From an uncultured Ruminiclostridium sp. (lineage in GTDB: Bacteria > Bacillota > Clostridia > Oscillospirales > Ruminococcaceae): a stretch of 64,000 nucleotides of DNA. The notes under the pieces were generated by a model. That model made no database searches and had not been told where the DNA came from. It worked only from the letters and a program-made list of their open reading frames with translations. The position numbers were made by a program, and so were the translations under genes. Positions 17,169 through 25,711 of the stretch are shown in pieces. How positions within the stretch are numbered: position 1 is the first letter of the stretch; each line of letters begins with the position of its first letter. The DNA lies in contig CAJTTE010000006.1 in assembly GCA_910579265.1 (NCBI GenBank), forward strand, positions 1 to 64,000. Direction: 5' to 3'.

Positions 17169-17669
17169 TTAATTCTCTCTTTCTTTTATTTTGACCATAT
17201 TGTTAATATAGTCAATTACTCTTGCCAACGCCTCAGGCGGATCGCTTCTTTTAAAAACCATTTCTATTTCCGCCAACGAAGCCTCTTTATTGTCTTTATG
17301 CACACCCCCCAGAGAAACGGAAAACGATCCCCTTGTCAGCTGGTAATCATCATCGGACGTCATCATAAGCTCGTTTTCCACTTCCTTCTCCCTGATACTG
17401 TCTATGCTCATTTTCGTCTTTATGCGCATCTCTTCAAAATCAAGGCTTCCATGATTGCTTAGACAGATCAGGGGAACGTCTATCTGTGTAAACTCGTTTA
17501 TATTAATGGTTTTGGTAACGGGGGTCCCGTCATTATAAAAAAACTTTTCCATTGTTTTGATATAATGCTGTTCGGCTATTTCAACGCTTGAATTGACGCA
17601 ATGCTGAATTCCTCTTATCATATCCGAAAGAGTAAATTCATTTGACTTCTGATCGTTGTTCCTTTTCAT
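17169..17669 (-). CDS. DUF2589 family protein, shorter paralogue
   Basis: A soluble protein of 166 residues with the same plan as its neighbour. An N-terminal amphipathic helix (FTLSDMIRGIQHCVNSS) is followed by a strand-rich middle (DFEEMRIKTKMSI, GSFSVSLGG). The end is EIEMVFKRSDPPEALARVIDYI, a block matching the DUF2589 C-terminus. GAAAGGAAAG precedes the ATG at 17669. It is divergent from the ADP-ribosyltransferase-like gene across a 277-base gap. Paired DUF2589 genes suggest a hetero-oligomer, but that is inference. Confidence 0.78.
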   Translation of the reverse strand: MKRNNDQKSNEFTLSDMIRGIQHCVNSSVEIAEQHYIKTMEKFFYNDGTPVTKTININEFTQIDVPLICLSNHGSLDFEEMRIKTKMSIDSIREKEVENELMMTSDDDYQLTRGSFSVSLGGVHKDNKEASLAEIEMVFKRSDPPEALARVIDYINNMVKIKEREN

Positions 17670-17946
17670 TTTAACTTTCCTTTCATTTTCGACGTTTATA
17701 AACCGGGAAAACAGACGCAAATCATGTGATGCGAAGCTACACTTATCATATCCGCGTCAGAACCAGCTGCCGAGCCGATATGAGCGTCCGTATCAAGTGG
17801 CTTCAAAGACTTTTCAGTATCACGTATCGTCCCCGCCTCACGCTAATGTATATGTCTTAGATTTCGGACATATTACCTATATTTTCATCATATCAATTTA
17901 ACACGGGACAAGGTCAATCCGAAAAAACGAAAGGAAACGAATAATT

Positions 17947-18513
17947 ATGTGTATGCCTGATCTTCCTATGGCGCTGCCGGGCGTGTCAAAATACAAGGGC
18001 GGCAATTACAAAGAAATAAACGAATTTTTGAGAAAAGTAAAGAGCGGAGACATAAGAACAGCCGAAGTATCCGGGATCGAACCGTATAAGCGTGAAATAT
18101 TACTTAAAAATATAATGGATATAGACACGAGCATGAATACGGGAGCGGATGCGGTATTTCCCGTACTGTACCGGGGCGGAGGATGGTCAGACTTTGAAAC
18201 ACATGTGTTTAACGCTTCAGACGTAGTCAGATCTATAATAAACAAAAAAAAGATCCAGACATGGTGGAGTTATACTTCAACCTCAACAAGCGAAATCAAG
18301 GCGAGGAAATTTATTAAGAGCGTATTTTTCGTAATCCGCACCTCCCCCGAAACCGCATTTCTTGATTACAAAAAATATGCCGGCCTTAAAAATCAGAGAA
18401 CTGAGGATGAGGTTCTGTTGGGAAGGAAAACCAAATACCGGGTTTTGAGCATCGAAAAAGCCCAGAAACAAGAATATTTTATCGTTCACGTTGAAATAAT
18501 ACGCTCAGAATAA
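17947..18513 (+). CDS. Putative arginine-type ADP-ribosyltransferase, R-S-E class
   Basis: A 188-residue protein with the fingerprint of the ADP-ribosylating exoenzyme fold (as in iota/C2/C3-like toxins). LYRGG carries the strand-1 Arg (R76), YTSTSTS supplies the STS motif (S111-T112-S113), and RTEDEVLLGRKTKYRVL gives the ExE motif (E153, E155) followed by the typical beta strand. An ExE pair with Glu first predicts arginine as acceptor. There is no signal peptide and no obvious delivery domain, so it should be cytoplasmic unless exported by a non-classical route. AAAGGAAACG precedes the ATG at 17947. It is divergent from two DUF2589 genes. Confidence 0.75.
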   Translation: MCMPDLPMALPGVSKYKGGNYKEINEFLRKVKSGDIRTAEVSGIEPYKREILLKNIMDIDTSMNTGADAVFPVLYRGGGWSDFETHVFNASDVVRSIINKKKIQTWWSYTSTSTSEIKARKFIKSVFFVIRTSPETAFLDYKKYAGLKNQRTEDEVLLGRKTKYRVLSIEKAQKQEYFIVHVEIIRSE

Positions 18514-18712
18514 ACATGGATGCAAAATAAAAGGCGGCATAGCGCCTCTACACCGGTTTCAGGCACAGCCGTAAAAAAACCGGTAAAAAACCTTTAGGAC
18601 TCCTTACGATTCCGGCAACCACACGAAGGAGGGGATTGTCGGAGCACCTTTGTTCAAGGATTTAAACTGTTTTGGCAACGGTACAAGCGAAGATTTCTTT
18701 TTATAAAAGCCA

Positions 18713-18744
18713 AGACTGCATGGTTTATACCATGCAGTCTTTTC
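18713..18744. terminator. Bidirectional intrinsic terminator
   Basis: AGACTGCATGG (18713-18723) and CCATGCAGTCT (18730-18740) form a perfect 11-bp stem with a TTTT run on the plus side. It lies between the transferase-like gene and the convergent membrane-protein gene. Confidence 0.8.
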
Positions 18745-18770
18745 ATTAAAGATTTTGTGTTTATGAAAGC

Positions 18771-19604
18771 TTAAAATTTATTTCCGCAGATCTTGCAGAA
18801 TGCGGCGTCTCCCGCATTTGCGGAACCACAGGCAGAACAGAATTTCTGCGAAACGGACTGCGAATCCTGCTGTACCGGAGTCGGCTGCTGAACAGGTGCA
18901 GATTGCTGAACAGGTGCAGGTTGCTGAACAGGAGCAGGCTGCGCGGGAGAAACCTGCTGAACAGGCTGCTGAACGGGCTGTCCGTAATACGGCTGTGTCG
19001 GCTGATAGGTTTTAGGAGGAAGCAATGCCAAGAAATATGTCCAACAAACAAATGCCAGATACCCGATGATTCCAAGTTCAAAAATTGAAAAAACAAAAGA
19101 AAATACATAGCCTCCGCTTATAAAACGTCCTAAGGCCGCCATAGTGATTATTCTGTTAATAAAACAGATAAGCGAAAAAAGAGACAGAGATGACATAACT
19201 ACCGTAAGAGGGAGCAATGTTTTTTTGGAAACGGCAAACGCTCCGAAAATAACAGACGTTAATGCAAAAATAATTTCAAATCTCCCAAGAGACATTGCTA
19301 CAATGGTAAGCAATGCGGAAACACCGGTCACTATGTAGGATATGATATCCGAATACCTGCCTATAAATTTGAAAACGGGACCGGTATTCATAAAAGACGC
19401 CATCTTATCAGAAAGGGCGTCAAAGGCGTCCTTCTTCTGCTTTTTGGCAATGGCGGGATCAACATAGGGTCTTGGGGGAGGCGCATACTGCTGATACTGA
19501 GGCTGCTGAGCCGGAGCGACAGACTGCTGCGCAGGCTGTTGAGGTGCGGACTGCTGAGGAATGGTCTGCTGAGGAGAGGACTGCTGATTAAACTGGTTAT
19601 CCAT
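18771..19604 (-). CDS. Gln/Pro-rich membrane protein with C-terminal zinc ribbon
   Basis: A protein of 277 residues. Residues 1-55 are Gln/Pro/Ala-rich. The middle (about 80-190) contains four hydrophobic segments, such as IISYIVTGVSALLTIVAM and FEIIFALTSVIFGAFAV. Next come repeats of PAPVQQ/SAPVQQ and a final double-CxxC zinc ribbon (FCSACGS, FCKICGN). The start at 19604 follows AGAAAGGAAAG. The layout is the mirror of the protein at 11444. Function is unknown; such proteins are frequent in Clostridia. The repeated codons may make the length variable between strains. Confidence 0.72.
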   Translation of the reverse strand: MDNQFNQQSSPQQTIPQQSAPQQPAQQSVAPAQQPQYQQYAPPPRPYVDPAIAKKQKKDAFDALSDKMASFMNTGPVFKFIGRYSDIISYIVTGVSALLTIVAMSLGRFEIIFALTSVIFGAFAVSKKTLLPLTVVMSSLSLFSLICFINRIITMAALGRFISGGYVFSFVFSIFELGIIGYLAFVCWTYFLALLPPKTYQPTQPYYGQPVQQPVQQVSPAQPAPVQQPAPVQQSAPVQQPTPVQQDSQSVSQKFCSACGSANAGDAAFCKICGNKF

Positions 19605-19854
19605 TATTTCTTTCCTTTCTTGGTTTAAGAGCCATAACAAAAAGCACGCGGACACCGAATATTCACGGGCATTGGTTTTAAAAAACAAGTTTTATGCTCC
19701 AAATAAGAAAACGGCTTCCGTTCATAGCTTTAAAATCAGACTCGAATTTATTTTATTTTGGTTAAATTATACTATTTTTTTTACCGTTTGTCAATCAGAT
19801 TCGTGGGATTTTATATTAAATTACGGATTGTTTGTGAAAATCTTGAAAAAAGAC

Positions 19855-19883
19855 TTAACATTTTTATCCGGATGTGCTATACT
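19855..19883 (+). promoter_or_regulatory. Promoter of the penicillin-binding protein gene
   Basis: TTAACA (19855-19860), 17 bases, TATACT (19878-19883), about 70 bases upstream of the ATG at 19961. Confidence 0.7.
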
Positions 19884-19960
19884 AAGATAAATATATTAGA
19901 AAATCCGAAACATACTCATCTTTTTTCAGATGGGTACAGGCAGTTTTAACAGGTGAAGAA

Positions 19961-22441
19961 ATGAATAACGATAAAAAAGTAAAATATGTTAAAATAGGAG
20001 ACGAGGCTCCCGAACCGAAGAAGAAAATAAAGCGCAGAGGCCTTGAGGTCACGGAAAAGCTTACCGCAGGACAGGTAGTGCTGAAATCATTGGGAGTTAT
20101 CGGCGCAACACTTTCAGCAATGCTTCTGGTAATAGTTATAGCCGTGTGTATTATAATAACCAGCCTTGCGCTGTATGTTACTCAATTTGCCGAAACCGAT
20201 TTTGACGTCAGCCTTGAAGAAGCCGAGCTCAATTCTTCCACCTTCCTGTACGGCTATGATAAGGAAGGCAATGAGGTCATGCTCAAACAGCTCAGTTCAG
20301 ATCAAAACCGTGTTCTTATAGAGCTGGACGAGCTTCCTCAGCATGTAATAGACGCCTTTATCTCGGCCGAAGACGCACGTTTTTTTGATCATGAAGGCGT
20401 AGACTGGAAAAGAACCATTGCCGTAACCGTAAACATGGTGATACACGGCGGTACGGAAGGCGGTTCAACCATCACTCAGCAGCTTGTGCGCGACATAACC
20501 GGAGATAAAGAGGTTTCCATCGGAAGAAAGCTCCGCGAGGTCTTCCGTGCTCTGGAGCTGGAAAAAAAGTATTCAAAAAAGGATATACTGGAAAGTTATC
20601 TTAACCGCATAGGCTTCGGCGGTACCTCTTACGGCATCGCTTCGGCATCTCTGCGGTATTTTGACAAAAGTCCGTCGGAGCTGACTATCGCCGAGGCCGC
20701 CATTCTGGCGGGAATAGTACGTTCGCCTTCAGCGTTCAATCCTTATGCCAACCTTGAAAAAACCAGGTATTATCAGGTGCGCGCTCTTGACAATATGTAT
20801 GAGTACGGATATATATCCACTAAGGAATATCAAGACGCGCTTAACGAAAAGGTCCGCTTCCGTCTGCCCGTCAAAGGCGATGATTTCGGATACGTGGACG
20901 AACGCTACAACGAATTTCACGGTATTCAGGACGATGCGTCGGATGATGATCTTTACTATGAAAACTCAACCTGGGAAGAGCTGGGCGCTTCGGACCAAAA
21001 CGCATATACGCCGTATAAGTGGAACGGCGATTATGAGGTCACTCAAAACTGGTATGTGGACGCGGCTATAGATCAAATAATAACCGATCTTTCCGAACTC
21101 AGGGGCATAACCTATGAAGCCGCCAAGACGCTGTTTTACAAAGGCGGGTTCAAGGCCTATCTCAATATGGATATAGAAATGCAGAATAAACTGGAGGAAA
21201 TGTTCAAGGATCCTTACCTTTGTCTTCAATGGTACGACAATACCCCTGTTGTAGACAAGCCGGAAACCTCCGAAGACGAGATAATGATGTATAAAAGAAA
21301 TCTTATACAAGGTTCTTTTGTAATTACCAATCACAGCGGTTCGGTACTGGCGCTGGTGGGAGGACTGGGCGAAAAGGAAGGAGACGGATGCTTCAACAGA
21401 GCCACTATGGATCCTCAGATCATCGGCTCCACCGTAAAACCCCTTTCAGTATATTCCCTTGCAATTGAAAACAACGTGGTTACTTATTCAACCCTAATAA
21501 AAGACGTCTCAGGAAAGCTTCCGGCATCGGCTCTCGGTCCGGGTCCCTACGGCCCTGACGACGGATACGACCCCGAAGACAACACCGTCAGGTGGCCTCA
21601 CAACTATCTGGAACCCGGATTCGGCGACGGCAAGTATTATCCGGTATGGTTCGGCGTTCAGAAATCGGTAAACACCATCGCCGTATACACATTAAGCAAG
21701 GTCGGACTTCAGAAGGCATTTACACAACTTTCGGAAAAGCTTCATTTCAAGCTTGATCCGGTAAACGACATGGCATATTCGCCTCTTGCACTGGGATCCA
21801 TTACGGAGGGCGTTACGCTTGACGCTCTGGCTGCCGCCTATGCTATGGTGGGAAACGGCGGTCTTTACTATGAACCGTATCTTTATTCCAAGGTGGTAGA
21901 CGGAGACGGCAGGATCGTTCTTTCGCAAAACGTCGTAGGAGAAAGAGTTATTTCTTCCGACACCGCATATATAACGACAAGGCTTATGAGACAGGTGGTT
22001 GTTGATCCTTCCGGATCGGGACGTCACGCACAGCTCGAAAACATCGAGGTAATAGGAAAAACCGGTACGGCTAACGACGAATCCACACTTTGCTTTGTCG
22101 GGCTGACTCCTAATTATGTCGCCGCCTATCGTATAAGCCGCGATAATCATAAACCTATATATAGGGGCGACGGATGGCAGGTGATTCCGGCCGTATGGGG
22201 CAACGTCATGAGCGAAATAACAGACGGAGAACCGCCTCAGAGCTTTACCCCCGATCCCAATGTAGTGGTTCAGAATTACTGTACTCAAACAGGACTTCTG
22301 GCCAGTGAAAAATGTACAAGCACAGTGGTCGGATATTACCGCAAGGACAATTTACCCCAGCTGTGCGACGGAAACAAGGATCACGAAAGGGATTACTTTA
22401 TCGAGCATTACGGAATAACCGACATACCTTATTACGGATAA
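19961..22441 (+). CDS. Class A penicillin-binding protein (PBP1A type)
   Basis: A bifunctional peptidoglycan synthase of 826 residues. It has a basic cytoplasmic tail and a transmembrane helix at about 41-73. The GT51 glycosyltransferase has SAEDARFFDHEGVD (catalytic Glu, residue 137), GGSTITQQLVR and RKLREVFRALELE. The transpeptidase has the active Ser in STVK (S490), SVN near residue 570 and KTGT (K700). A C-terminal extension has Cys-containing YCTQTGLLASEKC. It polymerises lipid II and cross-links stems at the outer face of the membrane. It has its own promoter; the RNA methyltransferase gene follows after 129 bases. Confidence 0.95.
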   Translation: MNNDKKVKYVKIGDEAPEPKKKIKRRGLEVTEKLTAGQVVLKSLGVIGATLSAMLLVIVIAVCIIITSLALYVTQFAETDFDVSLEEAELNSSTFLYGYDKEGNEVMLKQLSSDQNRVLIELDELPQHVIDAFISAEDARFFDHEGVDWKRTIAVTVNMVIHGGTEGGSTITQQLVRDITGDKEVSIGRKLREVFRALELEKKYSKKDILESYLNRIGFGGTSYGIASASLRYFDKSPSELTIAEAAILAGIVRSPSAFNPYANLEKTRYYQVRALDNMYEYGYISTKEYQDALNEKVRFRLPVKGDDFGYVDERYNEFHGIQDDASDDDLYYENSTWEELGASDQNAYTPYKWNGDYEVTQNWYVDAAIDQIITDLSELRGITYEAAKTLFYKGGFKAYLNMDIEMQNKLEEMFKDPYLCLQWYDNTPVVDKPETSEDEIMMYKRNLIQGSFVITNHSGSVLALVGGLGEKEGDGCFNRATMDPQIIGSTVKPLSVYSLAIENNVVTYSTLIKDVSGKLPASALGPGPYGPDDGYDPEDNTVRWPHNYLEPGFGDGKYYPVWFGVQKSVNTIAVYTLSKVGLQKAFTQLSEKLHFKLDPVNDMAYSPLALGSITEGVTLDALAAAYAMVGNGGLYYEPYLYSKVVDGDGRIVLSQNVVGERVISSDTAYITTRLMRQVVVDPSGSGRHAQLENIEVIGKTGTANDESTLCFVGLTPNYVAAYRISRDNHKPIYRGDGWQVIPAVWGNVMSEITDGEPPQSFTPDPNVVVQNYCTQTGLLASEKCTSTVVGYYRKDNLPQLCDGNKDHERDYFIEHYGITDIPYYG

Positions 22442-22570
22442 TATCTGAAGTAACCTTAAAGCGTTCAGGACGCATAAACGGAAGCACAAGGCTGCCTGCG
22501 GCTTAAGCCGTTTGTAAGCAGCCTTATTCCATGTCCCGCATTTCTTGCCGGACGGAAAGGCATAAACAGA

Positions 22571-23704
22571 ATGTATCGAATTACCTGCCCTTGTTTATTT
22601 GGGCTTGAAAAGACTCTTTCATTTGAAATCAAAAGAGCCGGAGGCGTCAATATATCCATGGGCGACGGACGAGCCTTCTTTGACGGAGACGAAAACGTCA
22701 TTGCTAAAATGAATATAACCTCTTCGGTAGCCGAAAGAGTCGGAATCGTTCTCGGAGAATTCGGCGCAGGCAGCTTTGATGAAATTTTTGAAGGCGCCAT
22801 AAACGCACCTATCGATGAATTTGCCGGCAAGGACGACGCATTCCCCGTTGTAAAGGGGCATTCAATCAATTCCAGGATAACAAGCATCCCCGCGATCCAG
22901 CGAACGGTAAAAAAAGCCCTCGTCCTCAGAATGAAAAAAAAATATAATACCGGCAGCCTTCCCGAGACCGGAATGACCTTTCCCGTACATTTTCTGCTTC
23001 AAAAGAACAGGATGCTTTTTACTCTGGATACAACCGGAGCAAGCCTTCATAAACGCGGCTACCGCAGACTGTCGGGAGAAGCTCCCATAAGGGAAACACT
23101 GGCAGCGGGTATTGTTGATATCGCGCATCTTAGAGAAGGCGATACCGTATGCGATCCATTCTGCGGCAGCGGCACCATACTTATCGAGGCTGCCATGAAG
23201 CTTCTTAACATAGCTCCGGGAATAAACAGGAGCTTTATCGCATCCGAGTGGAAATGCTTTCACCGCGGGATATGGGAGAAAGAGCTTGAGGACGCGAGGG
23301 AAAGGATCAGAAGAGATAAAAAAATCAGGCTTTACGGCTTTGACTGCGATGAGGAAATGACTAAGCTTACAATGGCAAATGCCAAAAACGCGGGTGTAGA
23401 AGAATTTATAACCGCCGAAACACGCGATATCGGAGATTTCATATATCCTGATTCCCCGTGCAGAATAATTACAAATCCCCCTTATGCTCAGAGAATGCTT
23501 GACGAAGATCAGGTATGCGCCGTTTACCGTACAATGGGAAAAAGACTTCTTCCGCTCAAGGAAAACAGTCTTTACGCCATCACCTCCCGGGAAGATTTTC
23601 CCGAGCTTTTCGGCGCAAAAGAGGATAAGAACAGAAAGCTTTATAACGGTATGATGAAGTGTCGTTTATATTCGTATTTCGGAGAAAGGCCTCAGAAAAA
23701 GTGA
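22571..23704 (+). CDS. ypsC: THUMP-domain class I RNA methyltransferase (YpsC/RlmL-like)
   Basis: A 377-residue SAM-dependent N2-guanine-type RNA methyltransferase. Residues 1-160 hold the THUMP RNA-binding region (MYRITCPCLFGLEKTLSFEIK). The Rossmann domain has DPFCGSGTILIEAA from residue 195 and the catalytic NPPY from residue 302. Length and order match B. subtilis YpsC and the N-terminal half of RlmL, which methylates 23S rRNA. It lacks the second methyltransferase domain of E. coli RlmKL. The target is inferred from the family. No ribosome site is strong; AGGCATAAACAG is the nearest match. Confidence 0.88.
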   Translation: MYRITCPCLFGLEKTLSFEIKRAGGVNISMGDGRAFFDGDENVIAKMNITSSVAERVGIVLGEFGAGSFDEIFEGAINAPIDEFAGKDDAFPVVKGHSINSRITSIPAIQRTVKKALVLRMKKKYNTGSLPETGMTFPVHFLLQKNRMLFTLDTTGASLHKRGYRRLSGEAPIRETLAAGIVDIAHLREGDTVCDPFCGSGTILIEAAMKLLNIAPGINRSFIASEWKCFHRGIWEKELEDARERIRRDKKIRLYGFDCDEEMTKLTMANAKNAGVEEFITAETRDIGDFIYPDSPCRIITNPPYAQRMLDEDQVCAVYRTMGKRLLPLKENSLYAITSREDFPELFGAKEDKNRKLYNGMMKCRLYSYFGERPQKK

Positions 23705-24277
23705 GTTTTGCCGCTGACTCTGCGTTTAATTTTCGGGCTTTCCGAAAAAACTAAGCTTAAACAGGTTCTATCGGCGGTTTTTGCACAAAAAACTCAAAAT
23801 AACATCATGTTTTTTGCTTTTTGCCCTGAAACCGCTATGCAATCGGCAAAGCCGTACCAAATCGCTTAGTTTTCAGATACGCTATAAAATAATTACGAAA
23901 AAAGGGTTAGAATAGACTAACTAAATTTCAGACCCGTTTTTTGATATGAAAAGAACGATTTTATCGCAAAAACAAGAGCTGTTTTTTTATTTTTTTCATG
24001 GGTCATACCCCGCAAAAGGCTTAAAACCGTTTTGGTTAGCTTGTGTTAACCGTTTGTTTTGATACGTTCGGGAGACTAAACGTCGGTTTTCGGCTGTATT
24101 TTATACCAATCCCTTTTAAAACCGGGGATATTACGTCAGTTTAAAAAGGAATTGCATCCCAAACATTATCCAATAGTTTTAAAAGGAATCAGTATTATAT
24201 ACTTCGTTTCAAAAAACACACGGAAAAAATATGAAAACAGGCCGACTGCCGGAATCGTTGTCCGGCAGTTCATCAAA
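23705..24277. other. Gene-free stretch with a family C-like repeat
   Basis: A repeat with termini GGGCTTTCCGAAAAAACTAAGC and its approximate inverse occupies 23735-23882. The remaining sequence to 24277 has no gene or RNA that I recognise. Confidence 0.5.
23735..23882. repeat. Interspersed element, family C variant (148 bp)
   Basis: Begins GGGCTTTCCGAAAAAACTAA and ends GCTTAGTTTTCAGATACGC, so the ends are imperfect inverted repeats. The right end is shared with 38462-38481. Confidence 0.55.
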
Positions 24278-24931
24278 TCAGTTAAACAGACCGGTTATCC
24301 ATTCAAACAGCGCAAATTTAACCTCCACCGGCTGATCCTGCTGTATCCGTTCCGAGGAGCCATCACTCAGGGAACCGTTAAGGCGGCTCTGTATACCGGG
24401 TTTACACATAAGGATATCCTGATCGGCGGTAACATATTCCTCAACGGCTCCAAGGCAAAGAGGCGGAAACATCACACACCACCAGTTTTGTCCTTCACCT
24501 TCTCCGATAAGTATCCTCAGCGAATCGTAATTTCCCGCCGGCACAACCGTGCTCCCATAGCGGCGGGTAGTAAAGAACACGTTTTCCACCGATGCGGTTA
24601 TTTTGTAATCAAAGCCGCTGTCATATACAAACTGCTGTGACTTTCGGGCGATCTCGGTCAGGTTTTCTTTTGCCGCCTTCTCCGCCTCACCAGCCGTTTT
24701 GCATCCGCTGAAAACCTCGTCCATATCCTCGATCAGATAATCGCGCAAAGCATATTTCAGTTTCTGGTCCTCTTCGCTATCCGAATTTGCCAGTATATGC
24801 AGTCTGAACAGCTTTTCCGGCAGTTCCTCACAATCTCTTGCAAATGCCGTAAAGCTGCCCAAAAGTATGGACGCCGCCGCTCCGAATATCATAGATACCG
24901 TTAATATATGCTCCCTTAATATCAGCTTCAT
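24278..24931 (-). CDS. spoIIR: Stage II sporulation protein R
   Basis: The forespore signalling protein that triggers SpoIIGA to process pro-sigma-E in the mother cell. The 217-residue protein has an N-terminal signal/anchor helix (about 8-30) and the hallmark FRLHILANSDSEEDQ near residue 44. The block VPAGNYDSLRILIGEGEG followed by NWWCVMFPPLC closes the conserved region; all are diagnostic of SpoIIR. The ATG at 24931 follows AGGAGGAAAG. A forespore (sigma-F) promoter is expected, but I could not place one with confidence. The gene implies that the organism can sporulate. Confidence 0.96.
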   Translation of the reverse strand: MKLILREHILTVSMIFGAAASILLGSFTAFARDCEELPEKLFRLHILANSDSEEDQKLKYALRDYLIEDMDEVFSGCKTAGEAEKAAKENLTEIARKSQQFVYDSGFDYKITASVENVFFTTRRYGSTVVPAGNYDSLRILIGEGEGQNWWCVMFPPLCLGAVEEYVTADQDILMCKPGIQSRLNGSLSDGSSERIQQDQPVEVKFALFEWITGLFN

Positions 24932-25135
24932 ATGCTTTCCTCCTGAAAATTTATTTTAGCTGATCATATTTTTGGAAAAAAACGGAAAGTTATTCAGCAC
25001 TCCTCTGTTTTTTACAGATATTGGGGATAAAATAAAAATTTGTGCCATATATTCAAATTGTTTTTCGAAAAATGAAACTTTTTTAAAGAAATCCCTTACT
25101 ACTTAAGTGTAAGGCAAAGAGCGAGGTGAATTGGC

Positions 25136-25687
25136 TTGAGCCGAAAAGAAAACGCTTCTCCCGACACCTATTTCAATAGCGTATATGATGAAACCATAAG
25201 CTCCTTAACGAGATTCGTCATAAGTAAATGCGGAAATATTCTTGACGCGGAGGATATTCTGCAAAATATCTATGCACGTTTTTATCAGCGTATAATAAAA
25301 AAAGGGTATTCGGATATAGAGAGCGCGGAGGCTTTTCTGATCAGCATAGCCAAGTTCGAATGCAAAAGCTATTACACCGGCCTTAAAAAAAGAAGCGTTA
25401 CGGACAGCTTTTCGGATTACAGCGACGAGCAGATCATTATGATAGAAAACGAAATGTCAAAAACTCAGAAAAATCTTGAGGACGTTTTATGCGACGAGAT
25501 GCTTGCGCGGGAAATCTTTGAAGATATTGCCAACACCGACGAGCTTACGGGTAAAATATTTTATTTGTATTTTGTGTGCGATATGAAGCTTAACGAAATT
25601 TCCGAAGAACTGGGTATGAATCTTTCGGCCGTAAAAAATAAGCTTTATCGTACTATAGAACGGCAAAAGAAAAAATTCAGGATATAA
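25136..25687 (+). CDS. ECF-type RNA polymerase sigma factor
   Basis: A 183-residue sigma-70-family factor of the extracytoplasmic-function type. Region 2 is at about 20-85 (DAEDILQNIYARFYQ) and region 4 at about 130-180 (LTGKIFYLYFVCDMKLNEISEELGMN, in parts, then KNKLYRTIERQKKK). The start is a TTG at 25136 following GAGGTGAA. TGAAAC followed by a T-run lies about 60 bases upstream and resembles an ECF -35 box, suggesting autoregulation. The next gene, 24 bases on, encodes a membrane protein that is the likely anti-sigma factor. Confidence 0.88.
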   Translation: MSRKENASPDTYFNSVYDETISSLTRFVISKCGNILDAEDILQNIYARFYQRIIKKGYSDIESAEAFLISIAKFECKSYYTGLKKRSVTDSFSDYSDEQIIMIENEMSKTQKNLEDVLCDEMLAREIFEDIANTDELTGKIFYLYFVCDMKLNEISEELGMNLSAVKNKLYRTIERQKKKFRI

Positions 25688-25711
25688 ATTTCCGGGAAAG
25701 GAGGGAGTTCG

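Noticed and set aside
24152..24640. 162-codon plus-strand frame
   Set aside because: Mostly antisense to spoIIR, whose motifs are unmistakable.
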